Assembly (NCBI GenBank): GCA_903924465.1
Contig: CAIYBN010000051.1
Location: 1-64,000, forward strand
Source: an uncultured Myxococcales bacterium
GTDB lineage: Bacteria > Myxococcota_A > UBA9042
Length of the DNA stretch: 64,000 bases
Reading direction: 5' to 3'
Made by a program: the position numbers and the translations under genes. The notes below the pieces were generated by a model. The model made no database searches. It had not been told where the DNA came from and saw nothing but the letters and a program-made list of their open reading frames with translations. This document shows, piece after piece, positions 36,660 through 49,256 of the stretch. Position 1 is the first letter of the stretch. Each line of letters starts with the position of its first letter.

Positions 36660-38822
36660 ATGCGCCGTTTCCTACCTCTTTGCCTGTGCATCAGTGCCGC
36701 GTGCGGCCATTCCGCGACGACCGCTGACGATGCCGCTTCGACCGCTGATGTGGCCGGCGACGTCGATCAGGTGCCCGTCCCCGCCGATCCCGATTGCGCG
36801 CCCATCGTCGGCAACGATTGCTGGAGCGGCTTTCCGTCGAATTTCTGGCTGAAGGACGACGCTGCGACGACGACGAAGTTTCGCGTGGACTTGCCTGCGG
36901 CGAAAATGCCGTTCAATTCTGACAACAAGCTCGTCGATGTGACGGAATGGAATCGCCGCGATGGCTTTTCGCCCAACTCGCCGATCGTGATCCTGTTGCC
37001 GACTCCGCCGGATCCCAAGCTGTTGCCCGACGAGACGCGGCCAGCCCTGACGTTCAACGCCAACCTGCCGATAGTCGTGCTGGATGCGAAGACCGGCGCG
37101 TTCCTGCCCTTCCTGGCGGAGCTGGACTCGAATGCCGACACGCCGGCGCGGCAAGCGCTGCTCATCCGCCTCTGGACCCCGGTTCAGGAACAGACGCGCG
37201 TCATCGTGGCGCTGACGGACAAGCTGCTGGACGCCAAAGGTCAGCCGTATGCGCCGACCGCAACGTTCCAACGGCTGCTGGACGGCAAGCAAACGGGCTA
37301 TCCGCGCATCGATGGCCATCTGGCCGATTGGACTGCGGATTTGACGACGTTGGACACCGCTGGGCTGAGTCGGCAGCACGTCTTTGCCGCGTGGCACTAC
37401 GACACCGCGTCGGTGGCCTGGACGCATGGCCCGGCGCTGGCGATGCGCGATGCGCTGGTGACTGCGGTGGGCGACAAAGGCCTGAGCTACCACATCGACA
37501 TGGTGGAAACGTCGACCGAGACCGCGGCCGTGCTGCCCAATTTGCCCTCGCCGACGGTGGACAGCCGCGTGGTCCTCAAACCGATGCATCCGGACGTAGC
37601 GCTGCGGGTGCGCGGCACGTTTGAGGCGCCGCTGTATCTGACGGGCTCTGATGCCGCTGCGACGCTGAACTGGAAAGACGGCGGCCCGGCCATCACCCAG
37701 AACGGCACGGTCCAGCGGCCGTTCATCCTTCTGGTTCCGCCGAACGTACTCGCCAGCCACAAGCCGTCGCGGCTGATGCTCTACGGTCACGGTTTTCTGC
37801 GCGGCGCGTGCAAGGAAGGCTGCGTGGAGCCGGGCGACGCCGAGTTCTTCCCGCATTTCGTGCACGCCGCGGGCGTGGTAGCGATCGGCACGGATTGGTG
37901 GGGCCTGGCGTACACGGAATTGCCGCTGGCGGTCCAGGCCGGCAATGACTTTTCGCAGATGGCGTTCATCACGGACAAGCTGGCCGTCGGCGCCGTGATG
38001 CCGATTGCCCTGACCCGCGTGGCGCTGGGCAAGATCGTCGATGACCCGTGGCTGCAGTTCGACCCGGAGAAGAAGCCTCTCTACGACAAGACACAACCTC
38101 TCGTTTATTATGGTAATTCTCTTGGCGGCATCATGGGTACAACGATGACGTCGCTGCATCCGGACTTGACGCGCATGGTCATGAACGTCGCCGGCGGTGG
38201 CTGGTCCACGCTGCTCAACCGGAGTTCCGACTTCGCGCCCTTTCTCGGCATCATCAACGGCGTCTATCCGGACAAGTTCAATCAGCAACTGCTGTTCGCG
38301 CTGTCGCAGTCGCTGTGGGACCTCTCTGACCCGTTCAACTTTGCGGATCACGTGGTCAAGACGCCGTTTGCCGGCACACACCCGAACCGCAAGGCGCTGT
38401 GGCCGATGTCGATGGGCGATAGTCAGGTGGCCAACCTCGCGTCGCAGATGCTCAACCGCATCGCGCAAGTGCCTGTCAACCTGCCGGTCTTTGAAGTTTG
38501 GCCGCTCAACCTGACGACCGCGGACGTGCCAGTCGACGGCAGTACCTGCGTGCAGTGGGACTCCGAGCGCGGCACGCATCCGCCGGGTAATGGCACGCGC
38601 ACCGCGGACAACCTGGCCCATTACGCGACGCGGTGGATGCCGGAGTTTGAGCAGATGATTTGGCGGTTCCTGTTCGACGACGGCAAGATTGAGCAGCGCT
38701 ACTGCCTCGCGGGCGGGCGCGACGAGGACGGAAAGTTGCCGTGCAATCTCAAGGAAGTCGTGCCAACCGTCTATGACCAATCGCCGCCGCTGCCGGTTAT
38801 TCCGCCGCCGGCCATTCCATAG
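36660..38822 (+). CDS. Large alpha/beta-hydrolase lipoprotein
   Basis: A 720-residue exported protein. MRRFLPLCLCISAACG gives the lipobox; a short Asp/Ala linker follows. The C-terminal half has the fold signs RLMLYGHGFLRG (oxyanion), GTDWWGL, and the nucleophile elbow YYGNSLGGIMGT with Ser, followed by LHPDLTRMVMNVAGGGW. The N-terminal 300 residues are beta-rich and without recognised motif. It is probably an extracytoplasmic esterase or lipase. GGAG six bases before the ATG sets the start. Its last 26 bases overlap the end of the converging diguanylate cyclase gene. Confidence 0.8.
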   Translation: MRRFLPLCLCISAACGHSATTADDAASTADVAGDVDQVPVPADPDCAPIVGNDCWSGFPSNFWLKDDAATTTKFRVDLPAAKMPFNSDNKLVDVTEWNRRDGFSPNSPIVILLPTPPDPKLLPDETRPALTFNANLPIVVLDAKTGAFLPFLAELDSNADTPARQALLIRLWTPVQEQTRVIVALTDKLLDAKGQPYAPTATFQRLLDGKQTGYPRIDGHLADWTADLTTLDTAGLSRQHVFAAWHYDTASVAWTHGPALAMRDALVTAVGDKGLSYHIDMVETSTETAAVLPNLPSPTVDSRVVLKPMHPDVALRVRGTFEAPLYLTGSDAAATLNWKDGGPAITQNGTVQRPFILLVPPNVLASHKPSRLMLYGHGFLRGACKEGCVEPGDAEFFPHFVHAAGVVAIGTDWWGLAYTELPLAVQAGNDFSQMAFITDKLAVGAVMPIALTRVALGKIVDDPWLQFDPEKKPLYDKTQPLVYYGNSLGGIMGTTMTSLHPDLTRMVMNVAGGGWSTLLNRSSDFAPFLGIINGVYPDKFNQQLLFALSQSLWDLSDPFNFADHVVKTPFAGTHPNRKALWPMSMGDSQVANLASQMLNRIAQVPVNLPVFEVWPLNLTTADVPVDGSTCVQWDSERGTHPPGNGTRTADNLAHYATRWMPEFEQMIWRFLFDDGKIEQRYCLAGGRDEDGKLPCNLKEVVPTVYDQSPPLPVIPPPAIP

Positions 38823-40017
38823 CGCTTTCGTCTATCGCGACGCGATTGCGACCCGCGGCTTTGGCCCGATACAGCGCGACGTCCGCCCGATGCAGCACCG
38901 GCGTCAGGTTCTCATCGCCTTCCTTGAGCGCGGCAATGCCTATGCTCACCGTCACAATCATGCCTTCCAGCGCGTCAATCTTCGTGTCGCGAATGTCCTG
39001 AAGCACGCGCCGCGCCAGGACCTCAGCGCCCAACATGTCGGACTGGGGCAGCAAAATCGCGAATTCCTCGCCGCCAATGCGCGCCACCAGGTCGTGACCG
39101 CGCAGCTGTCGCTGGGCAGATTCTGCAACCGCTCGCAGCACTTGGTCGCCGACTGCGTGACCAAAGATGTCGTTGACCCGCTTGAAGTGGTCCAGGTCCA
39201 GCATCAACACCGTCAACGGCCAACCGTAACGCCGCGCACGGCTGATTTCCTTCGCCGCAACGAGTTCCAGCTGGCGTCGATTCGCGACGCGGGTGAGCGG
39301 GTCCGTCGCCGCGTCCTCAGCGAGTCGCGCATTGGCCTGCTCCAGCTGGACGCGCAGCCGGTCGTTGATCAGCAGAAAGAATCCGTAGGTCAGAAAGACG
39401 CCGCACGCGGCGAAGGCGGCAAAGACAGACACGGCAGAAATCGGCGACGTAATGGGGTCAACTGGCACCGGGTGATAAACAAAGTGGACGGTCCGAAAGT
39501 ACTGTGCGACAGCGGGCATCACCAATGCAACGCACACGTACCACGTGCCCATGGACCAGGGGCGCGGCGCACAGCGCAGCAGGACCCAACCGATACCGCT
39601 TGCGATGACGGCGACTGCGACCGACATCAACGCGACCCGCCACATCGCGGAAGCGAGCTCGCCGGGTGACGAATCGAACGCCCAGATCAGCGAAAGTGCG
39701 ATCCAACACGCCAGCGGCAAGAGATGCTGCCAGTGCTTGAGCGGCGGGACCTCATAGATGTTGCGCACCGAGACATAAATGGACTGAATGCCATAGATCA
39801 TGCAGCCGTTGGCCAGGACAACCGTCAGCAGGCCGGACGAAATGCCGCGCTGCGAAAACAGCCCCATGCCGACGCCTATCGCGCCGATGCCGACGCTCCA
39901 GCGCGCTGCGCCGCCACCGGTCGACAACGCGCGCCAAGCCGGCAGCGACACCAGTGTCAGAGCAAGAAACTCGATGGCAAGTGCGACGAGCAAGGTTTGC
40001 GGGTGAATCGCGGTCAT
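38797..40017 (-). CDS. Membrane diguanylate cyclase
   Basis: A 406-residue protein with six or more membrane helices in the first 230 residues, a short coiled coil (RLRVQLEQANARLAED) and a GGDEF domain. The active A-site is RIGGEEF, with metal-binding DLDHFKRVND; five residues before GGEEF stands RGHD, the RxxD inhibitory I-site, so the enzyme should be feedback-controlled by cyclic di-GMP. The signal sensed by the membrane domain is unknown. AAGG lies before the ATG. Tail-to-tail overlap with the hydrolase gene by 26 bases. Confidence 0.9.
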   Translation of the reverse strand: MTAIHPQTLLVALAIEFLALTLVSLPAWRALSTGGGAARWSVGIGAIGVGMGLFSQRGISSGLLTVVLANGCMIYGIQSIYVSVRNIYEVPPLKHWQHLLPLACWIALSLIWAFDSSPGELASAMWRVALMSVAVAVIASGIGWVLLRCAPRPWSMGTWYVCVALVMPAVAQYFRTVHFVYHPVPVDPITSPISAVSVFAAFAACGVFLTYGFFLLINDRLRVQLEQANARLAEDAATDPLTRVANRRQLELVAAKEISRARRYGWPLTVLMLDLDHFKRVNDIFGHAVGDQVLRAVAESAQRQLRGHDLVARIGGEEFAILLPQSDMLGAEVLARRVLQDIRDTKIDALEGMIVTVSIGIAALKEGDENLTPVLHRADVALYRAKAAGRNRVAIDESAMEWPAAE

Positions 40018-40136
40018 CGTCCTTGCAGGAAAACCGCGCAGCGCTGCGCGAAATCCGAGTCTGCCGCAGATCGATCTGGAGCGCCACTTGCCGCCGCGGG
40101 TTGGACGGCGCAAGATCCGCGCTCCGGGAGGCCGCC

Positions 40137-41080
40137 ATGTTGCATCGCATCGCCCTACTGCTCCTCATTCTGTGCCTGAGCACGGCCGCCTACGCCCGCT
40201 CGGGCGGCAGCATGGGAGGCGGCGGTTTCCGTTCCCATTCCAGCGGTTCAAGCTTCGGCGGCGGTCGCTCGTCGTCTCCCAGTTTCGGCGGCGGCAGTGG
40301 CTTCGGCGGCGGGTCCAGCTCCGGCGGTTGGTACGGCAGTCGCACGTACTTTGTGCCGGTGCCCATCGGCGGCTCAAGGTCGGGCAATTTCGACAGCACC
40401 TGGCTCTGGGTGCTCGTCCTGGTCGCGATCCTGATTGCGTTCGTCTACCTCGCGTCCAAGCGTGCACAGCCCCGACCGGGCATGCCGTCGCACTCCCGCC
40501 CCAGCAGCACCATTTGGACGGCGCGGGTGCAATTCGGCATTCAGACGCAGGCGTGGGGATTGGTCGACCACCTGGACGATATCGCCCGCAAGGCCCAAAC
40601 CACTGACGCGCAGGGGCTTCACGCGCTGCTGACCAAGTCCGTGGGCGCGATTCGACCGTTTGTGGACAACGTCGAATACACGGCGACGGAGCTGAAGAAA
40701 ACGAAGGATCCCATTGAAGCGGAACAGCAATTCGGCCGGTGGACCGGTGCAGCCCGCAGCAGCTACAACCGCGAAGTCGTGCGTGCTGACCGCTTCGGTG
40801 TGCAGGAAGAACAGCGGGAAATCGCGACGGACGGCATCCACGACGAAGACGGGCAATTGGCGGTTGCCGAGTTCTTCGTCTTGACGATCGTCATCGGATT
40901 GCGAGAGTTGGACGTTGTCCACCAGTTTCCCAAAGGCCAGCCAACCAAGATCTTGGAATCACTGGCACAAATTACGACAAGCGAGTTGCTCGCGTTGGAA
41001 ATCATCTGGACGCCGGCGTCCAAGTCCGATGCGATGAGCCGCGACGATCTGGAAACGACGTTCCCGGACCTCGTTGCACT

Positions 41081-41084
<4 letters not shown>
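40137..41084 (+). CDS. DUF1517-family membrane protein with Gly/Ser-rich linker
   Basis: A 315-residue protein: signal peptide [20 protein letters not shown], then about 50 Gly/Ser residues ([21 protein letters not shown]), a short YFVPVPIGG stretch, one membrane helix at about 85-105 and a cytosolic alpha/beta domain from about 125 to the end. The last part ([18 protein letters not shown] to [13 protein letters not shown]) matches DUF1517, first noted in cyanobacteria and chloroplasts. Function unknown. GGGAGG five bases before the ATG. Its stop overlaps the copA stop by a few bases on the opposite strand. Confidence 0.82.
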
Positions 41085-43684
<2,600 letters not shown>

Positions 43685-43709
43685 CTGCGACCCTTTCCTT
43701 GGCAAAGAT

Positions 43710-44432
43710 TCAGTGGATAACGACCAGCCGGCTGGCTTTTCGGCGGCCCAACTGTAACCGCAGACGCTGCCAGACGAATTGCGGATCACCACGGCCCCAG
43801 ATCAGGAACCACGCGGCAAGATAGCCGCCCAAATGGGCAAAGAACGCCACATGGCTGCCGCTGACGAACAGCACAAAGTCCACGCCGAGTCCGATCGGCG
43901 CCAGCCAGCGCGCCTCCAGCGGCACGACCAGCATCAGTTGGACGCGGGCATTCGGTTGCTGCCAGCCAAAAGCGGCGATGAACGCCATGACGGCCGCGGA
44001 AATTCCCACAGTTCCAGCCGGTTCGCCGCCCAGCCAATGGACATCGACAAGTTGCCACAGGCTCTGCAGGATGCCGCCCGCCAGAATTGCCACCAGCAGG
44101 AAGCGCACGGTGGCGCGCGAGCCCTGGCGCTTCTCGAACAGCGGCATGAAGTAGAAAAGTGCCAAGCAGTTGAACAGGACGTGAAAGGGATCCGCCAGGT
44201 CATGCACGATGCCGTAGGTGAGCAACGTCCAGACGTGGCCGTGCTGCAACTGCGCCAAAGACAAGACAAATACTTGCGAATACAGTTCCCATGCTAGAGA
44301 CGAACGCAGCACGTTCACCGCGACGCCGAACAGCAGCTGCAGCAACAGGCAAATGGCCATCGTCGCGAACGTGACGGCACCCAAACGGCGGCGCGCAGAC
44401 AGAAGCCAAGGCGGAAGACGAACCACGGACAC
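43710..44432 (-). CDS. Rhomboid-family membrane protein, probable intramembrane serine protease
   Basis: A 240-residue protein with about six helices. [26 protein letters not shown] has the H-x-x-x-N of rhomboids; the catalytic Ser is in [12 protein letters not shown] (G-x-S-x) and the catalytic His in [13 protein letters not shown]. Residues for proteolysis are thus present, although the GASG consensus is altered to GISA. The C-terminal tail is basic. The start is GTG with GGAAGG before it; a second GTG six bases on is possible. It runs ahead of copA in the same direction; no functional link is known. Confidence 0.87.
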   Translation of the reverse strand: MSVVRLPPWLLSARRRLGAVTFATMAICLLLQLLFGVAVNVLRSSLAWELYSQVFVLSLAQLQHGHVWTLLTYGIVHDLADPFHVLFNCLALFYFMPLFEKRQGSRATVRFLLVAILAGGILQSLWQLVDVHWLGGEPAGTVGISAAVMAFIAAFGWQQPNARVQLMLVVPLEARWLAPIGLGVDFVLFVSGSHVAFFAHLGGYLAAWFLIWGRGDPQFVWQRLRLQLGRRKASRLVVIH

Positions 44433-44525
44433 CCCCTTCCGGCTCCAAGGTAGGTGCGATGGCGGCGGCGTGCAAGGCTGTCAGTCGGGGCGCGACGTGG
44501 TACACTCGCCGCCAGGAGTCCAGTC

Positions 44526-45122
44526 ATGAGCCAGCCGATCTGGAAACCTGTTGAAATCGCCGATGATTTTGTGGCTCAGGTGCGCGAACTGCTGCTGGCG
44601 GGCGCGCCGGATCTCGCCCTGGTGGAAGCGCTGGAGCGCGACGGGGTCACGTTGACGACGGCACGCCGCGTGGTACAGGAAATTCGCGTGATGACCGGAC
44701 AAGATCCTCGGTCGACAATGGACACTGCTGTCATTTACGGGATCGAAGTGACGATGGCGCGGCGCTGGCTGCGCACGCTGGATCGCCACGCGGCGCCGAC
44801 CCTGTTGCAGGACGGGCTGGCGCAACATGGCCTGACCCGGGCGACCGCGGACGATCTCGCGAATGAACTGCTGGACGATTGTCGTCGCCAGGATGCGCGG
44901 CAAAGCCTGCGATTATCGCGTCTTGGCTTGCAAGGGATGGTCGCTGGCGGGTTGTTCACGCTGTTCTTTGCCAGCGTCGCAGTGAACGGCTTCTGGGGGC
45001 CTGGGGTGAAATCCATGGCGGCGTCGGAGGCGCGCTGGAATGCCATCACGGCCGTGATCACGTTGGCGTTGACGGCCTACTCGGCGCTGCTGTGGCACCG
45101 CCATCGCGCGGCGCAACGATGA
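44526..45122 (+). CDS. Membrane protein of unknown function
   Basis: A 198-residue protein not recognised. The first 135 residues are predicted helical and soluble, with repeated leucines (VAQVRELLLAGAPDLALVEALERDG), and look like two small helical bundles. The last 60 residues hold two membrane helices (LGLQGMVAGGLFTLFFASVAVNGF and ITAVITLALTAYSALLW). AGGAG seven bases before the ATG. It ends 12 bases before putA in the same direction, so it could be co-transcribed with proline degradation; any role there is a guess. Confidence 0.65.
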   Translation: MSQPIWKPVEIADDFVAQVRELLLAGAPDLALVEALERDGVTLTTARRVVQEIRVMTGQDPRSTMDTAVIYGIEVTMARRWLRTLDRHAAPTLLQDGLAQHGLTRATADDLANELLDDCRRQDARQSLRLSRLGLQGMVAGGLFTLFFASVAVNGFWGPGVKSMAASEARWNAITAVITLALTAYSALLWHRHRAAQR

Positions 45123-45134
45123 GGGCAAAACACC

Positions 45135-48100
45135 ATGTTTGAGGTCCCGTTGCCGTTTTTGACGCCCGAGCCGCTTTTGCCGCGGACGATCCAGCAGCAG
45201 CAACTGCTGTGCGGTGAGGCTTGGCGACTGACCTGGAGTGCCGATTTGGACGCGGCGGTCCGCGATGGTGCGCTCGTGCGAACGTCCGTCGTCGCGGCGT
45301 TGGAAGCGGAGCTGGCGGTGCTGCCGGCAACGCGCTGGCGGACTACAATCGACGTGGCCGGGACGCTGTTCGCCGTCGCCGTGGACGGACGTGACCGGCG
45401 CATCAGCTTGGGTTCCCCGCGGTTTGCGACCGAACAGACCCTCGCTTGGGCCTTACGGGACCAACCGCAGGACATCGCACCGCTGCTGGCCCTCGTGCAG
45501 GACTGGCATGCCGCATCGGCCGAAGCAGCGCCGCGCGTCGTGGACTCCGTGGCCGCGGCAAGCGGTCTGGACGCCCTGCTCAGCCGTCACCACGCGCAGT
45601 GGCCGGCCTTGATGCGCCGTTTGGACCAGCGCGCCCGCACGTTGCACGCGCACACGCAAGCTTATCGACCGCCGTGGATGGAACGCGCCAGTCAGGATGG
45701 CCTGGAAGCGTGCGCACAGTCAGCGGTCCTGCGGATTCACCTGCTGCGGTTTGTGGCCGCGCTGCCGTCGTTGGACCATGACGAAGTGGGGCACGAAGTC
45801 GCACGCCTGCTGCGGGAGATGCTCGGCAACATGGCCAGCGACTCTGCGCAGTTGCGCAAGGATGGCGGCACTGGCGATCGGACCCCGTTGCCGAGTTGGC
45901 TGGAGACGCTGTGTCGCGCGGGCTGGCGCATCTTGCCGCTGATCCCCGCGTTTTTACTGGCCAAAGTGACCAGGGCGGGCGTGCGCAAGCTGGCGAGCTA
46001 CTTCATTGCCGGGCAGACCGTGCAGGAAGCCGGACCGACGCTGACGCTGCTGCGGGAGACGGGACGCGACGCGACGCTGGATCAGCTGGGCGAATTGGTC
46101 GTGTGCGAGGCGGAGGCCGACACCTACGCGGAGCGCGTGTTGGCGCTGCTGGACGGCGTGGCGGCCCTGGCGCTTGGCCAGCGCAACACTGCGGACCTGC
46201 CGCGGGCACACGTGTCGGTCAAGACGTCGGCGCTGTGCAGCGATTTCAATCCGGACGACGCGGACGGCACGTGGCTGCGCGTGGGACCGCGATTGGTGAA
46301 GATCCTCTTGCACGCCAAGAAGTTGGGCGCATGCATCCAGCTCGACGCCGAGCATCGTTCGGTGCGCGACCTGAACCTGGCGCTGCTCGACCGGGCGCTG
46401 ACAGAGACGCCCGAGCTGCACGACTGGCGCGACGTGGGCATCGTCGTTCAAGCCTATCTGCGCGACGCGCCACAGCATTTGGAGGCCGTGCTGGAACTGG
46501 CGCGGCGCCGCAAGTTGGTCATGCCGGTTCGGCTGGTCAAGGGCGCCTACTGGGACGCGGAGACGACGGAAGCTGCAGCGAACGACCATCTTGCCCCGCA
46601 GTGGTTGAACAAAGCCGAAACCGACGTGATGTTCCAGCTTTTGACGCTGCGGGCGCTGGACGCGGCCGATGCGTTCCAGCTTTGTGTCGGCAGTCACAAC
46701 CTGCGTGACCACGTGTTTGCCCACGAGGCGCGCGCGCTGCTCTACCCACACGCCGCGCCGCTGGAACATCAGGTGCTGCACCAGAGCTACGAGGCACTGG
46801 CCAATGCGCTGGCGCAGGAAGGCTGGACGGTGCGTCATTACGTGCCAGTGGGCAGCCTGCTGGTCGGCATGGCCTATCTCGTCCGGCGAATTCTGGAGAA
46901 TAGTTCACAAGTTGGCGTGCTGACGATGGCGCGCCACGGCGCGAATTTGGCGGCGCTGCTGGAGATGCCTGGCAACGCGCTGCACGGCCATGCTTTGGAC
47001 CGCGACGACCTGAATACCGCCGATCCGCTGGACGCGCGGCCTCCCTTCCGCAACGTTGCGCCGGTTCGCCTGTACCTGCCAGCGCATCGTGCGGCGCTGG
47101 AGGCGGCGTTTCTGCAGCTCCGCTGCGTGGATTTGCTGCCCAAGGATCCCGTGTTTCCGCGTCACGGTCCGCGCGAGGAGTGTCCGTCGCCGTCGCAACC
47201 GGATCGCGTGCTGGCGGACATCCGTATGTGCGCGCAGCCAGATGTGCGGCCGAGCGTCGCGCGCGCGCTGGCGACTCCGTGGCTCCAGTGGCCGGCGGGT
47301 CCTCGCGCGGCGACGCTCGTGCGGGCGGCGGAACGGTTGCGTCTCTTGCGCATGGATGCGGCGGCGCTCGTCGCGGCCGAAGCCGGCAAGGCGCGGGCGG
47401 AGGCGCTCGGTGACGTCGATGAAGCCATTGATTTTCTCCAGTTTTACGCCCGGGAGGCCCTGCAACTGCCGGCGAATTCGCAGCCGCTGGGCGTCGTGGC
47501 TGTCGTCGCGCCTTGGAACTTTCCGCTGGCCATTCCCGCCGGCATGGTCGCCGGTGCACTGGCGGCCGGCAACGCGGTGATGCTGAAATCGGCGGAACAG
47601 ACGCCATTGTGCGCGGAATTCCTCACGCTGGTCCTGCGCGACGCGGGCGTGCCGGCCGACGCGATTCAGCACATGCCAGGCGACGGCTGGGAAGTGAGTT
47701 CTGTCCTCGTCGCCCATCCGCTGGTGCACGGCTGCGTCTTCACCGGTTCGGTGGACGTCGGTCTGTCGATTTGGCAGCGCATGTACCACAAAGGTCACGG
47801 CCGGGCGTTCCATCGGGTCGTGACGGAAATGGGCGGCAAGAACGCGATTCTCGTGACGTCGACGGCGGATCTGGACGAAGCCGTAAGCGGTTGTCTGCAT
47901 TCCGCGTTCGGTCACGCCGGCCAGAAGTGCTCGGCGGCGTCGCGCATCCTGGTTGACCAGCGGCTGATGCCGGCTTTCCGCGTGCGCTTTGGTCAAGCCG
48001 CGGCGGGATTGGTGCTGGGCAAGGCGGAAACGCCCGGCACGCGAGTGAATCCGGTCATCCGCGAGGACGAGCGCGATCGGCTGCGCGAAGCGGCGCAACA

Positions 48101-49133
48101 GGCGGTGGCCGAAATCACCGCCTTGGGCGGGCGCGTGCTGGTCGACCGCAGCCAGGAGCAAGTGGACAAAGCCTGGACCGTCGGTCCCGTGGTGCTGGAG
48201 TTCCCGGACAACCAGGTTCCGCCGATCAGCTTGGCGCACCGCGAGCAGTTCGGGCCCATCGTGCACCTGATTCCGTTTGACGGGCTGGAGGACGGCGTCC
48301 GGCTGGCCAACCAGACGCCGTATGCGTTGACCGGCGGCGTATTCAGCCAGTCGCAGCGGGACATCGACTTTGTCATCAGCCACTTGCGCTGCGGCAACCT
48401 GTACGTCAACCGGGCGATCACCGGCGCCCGCGTCGCCATCGAGCCATTCGGCGGATTCCAGCTGAGCGGCACAGGCCCGAAGGCGGGTGGTCATGGCTAT
48501 GTGCAGGCGTTCACCTATCAGCCGGTGACCGCCGCGCCGCTGGACGCCCAGACGCTACAGTTGATCGGCAATCGCTGTGGGCAGCCCGGCGAGCGCCAGC
48601 ACGCGCATGCACCCGAATTGGGGCCGTTGGCGGCGATTGCGCGGACGCTGGCGACCGACGGTGAGCGCACGCGGGTGATTCCAGGGCAGCAAACCCGCAC
48701 GATCTGGTCGCTGCCGCGCGGCCTGACACTGGTGCTGACGGGCCACAAGCAGCCGATGCCGGGGACGCTCGCCCACGCGCGCGCCGCGGCGCTGATGGGC
48801 AACGACGTGCAGGTGGCGGCGCTGTCCGACGACGCGCAGGCGACCTGGACGAAGCTGGAACCCTACGCGATCGAGCGGGTCGCCGATCTCGCCCGGCTGA
48901 CGGAACGCCTGAATGTGCCGCACTGTGCGACGGTGATTCTGGACGGCGATGCGACTGACTTTGCGCCGCTGGTCGAGCTCGTCGCGCAAGTGCCGAGTGA
49001 AGGTCGCGATCTGCGGCTGATTGTCCTCGGCGCGCAGGTCCTGCCCTCGCCCGTGGCGCTGCTCAAGTTGCACAGCCATGCCCGAACCATCGCGGTGCAC
49101 ACCATGCGCCACGGCGCGCCGCTGGTGCTGTGA
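45135..49133 (+). CDS. putA: Bifunctional proline dehydrogenase/1-pyrroline-5-carboxylate dehydrogenase
   Basis: A 1332-residue PutA that oxidises proline to glutamate in two steps at the membrane face. Residues about 150-560 are the FAD proline dehydrogenase barrel (PRAHVSVKTSALCSDFNP, RLVKGAYWDAET). Residues about 650-1150 form the aldehyde dehydrogenase (VVAPWNFPLAIPAGM, MGGKNAILV, catalytic Cys near residue 932 in GHAGQKCSAASRI, and FGGFQLSGTGPKAGG). The last 180 residues are the C-terminal domain of long PutA forms. No N-terminal ribbon-helix-helix repressor domain is present, so it is unlikely to control its own gene. The ATG has only a weak AGGG site. Confidence 0.95.
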   Translation: MFEVPLPFLTPEPLLPRTIQQQQLLCGEAWRLTWSADLDAAVRDGALVRTSVVAALEAELAVLPATRWRTTIDVAGTLFAVAVDGRDRRISLGSPRFATEQTLAWALRDQPQDIAPLLALVQDWHAASAEAAPRVVDSVAAASGLDALLSRHHAQWPALMRRLDQRARTLHAHTQAYRPPWMERASQDGLEACAQSAVLRIHLLRFVAALPSLDHDEVGHEVARLLREMLGNMASDSAQLRKDGGTGDRTPLPSWLETLCRAGWRILPLIPAFLLAKVTRAGVRKLASYFIAGQTVQEAGPTLTLLRETGRDATLDQLGELVVCEAEADTYAERVLALLDGVAALALGQRNTADLPRAHVSVKTSALCSDFNPDDADGTWLRVGPRLVKILLHAKKLGACIQLDAEHRSVRDLNLALLDRALTETPELHDWRDVGIVVQAYLRDAPQHLEAVLELARRRKLVMPVRLVKGAYWDAETTEAAANDHLAPQWLNKAETDVMFQLLTLRALDAADAFQLCVGSHNLRDHVFAHEARALLYPHAAPLEHQVLHQSYEALANALAQEGWTVRHYVPVGSLLVGMAYLVRRILENSSQVGVLTMARHGANLAALLEMPGNALHGHALDRDDLNTADPLDARPPFRNVAPVRLYLPAHRAALEAAFLQLRCVDLLPKDPVFPRHGPREECPSPSQPDRVLADIRMCAQPDVRPSVARALATPWLQWPAGPRAATLVRAAERLRLLRMDAAALVAAEAGKARAEALGDVDEAIDFLQFYAREALQLPANSQPLGVVAVVAPWNFPLAIPAGMVAGALAAGNAVMLKSAEQTPLCAEFLTLVLRDAGVPADAIQHMPGDGWEVSSVLVAHPLVHGCVFTGSVDVGLSIWQRMYHKGHGRAFHRVVTEMGGKNAILVTSTADLDEAVSGCLHSAFGHAGQKCSAASRILVDQRLMPAFRVRFGQAAAGLVLGKAETPGTRVNPVIREDERDRLREAAQQAVAEITALGGRVLVDRSQEQVDKAWTVGPVVLEFPDNQVPPISLAHREQFGPIVHLIPFDGLEDGVRLANQTPYALTGGVFSQSQRDIDFVISHLRCGNLYVNRAITGARVAIEPFGGFQLSGTGPKAGGHGYVQAFTYQPVTAAPLDAQTLQLIGNRCGQPGERQHAHAPELGPLAAIARTLATDGERTRVIPGQQTRTIWSLPRGLTLVLTGHKQPMPGTLAHARAAALMGNDVQVAALSDDAQATWTKLEPYAIERVADLARLTERLNVPHCATVILDGDATDFAPLVELVAQVPSEGRDLRLIVLGAQVLPSPVALLKLHSHARTIAVHTMRHGAPLVL

Positions 49134-49256
49134 TGGCATCACGCATTTCCGCCAATCCGCGGCTTACGTCCTCGGCGTCCTCGGTCGCGTATGTCCAGTA
49201 CGCTCCCGTCGGACGCCTGTGGGCGCGCTCGCGACTTGGCTGGAACTGCGTGCGCC

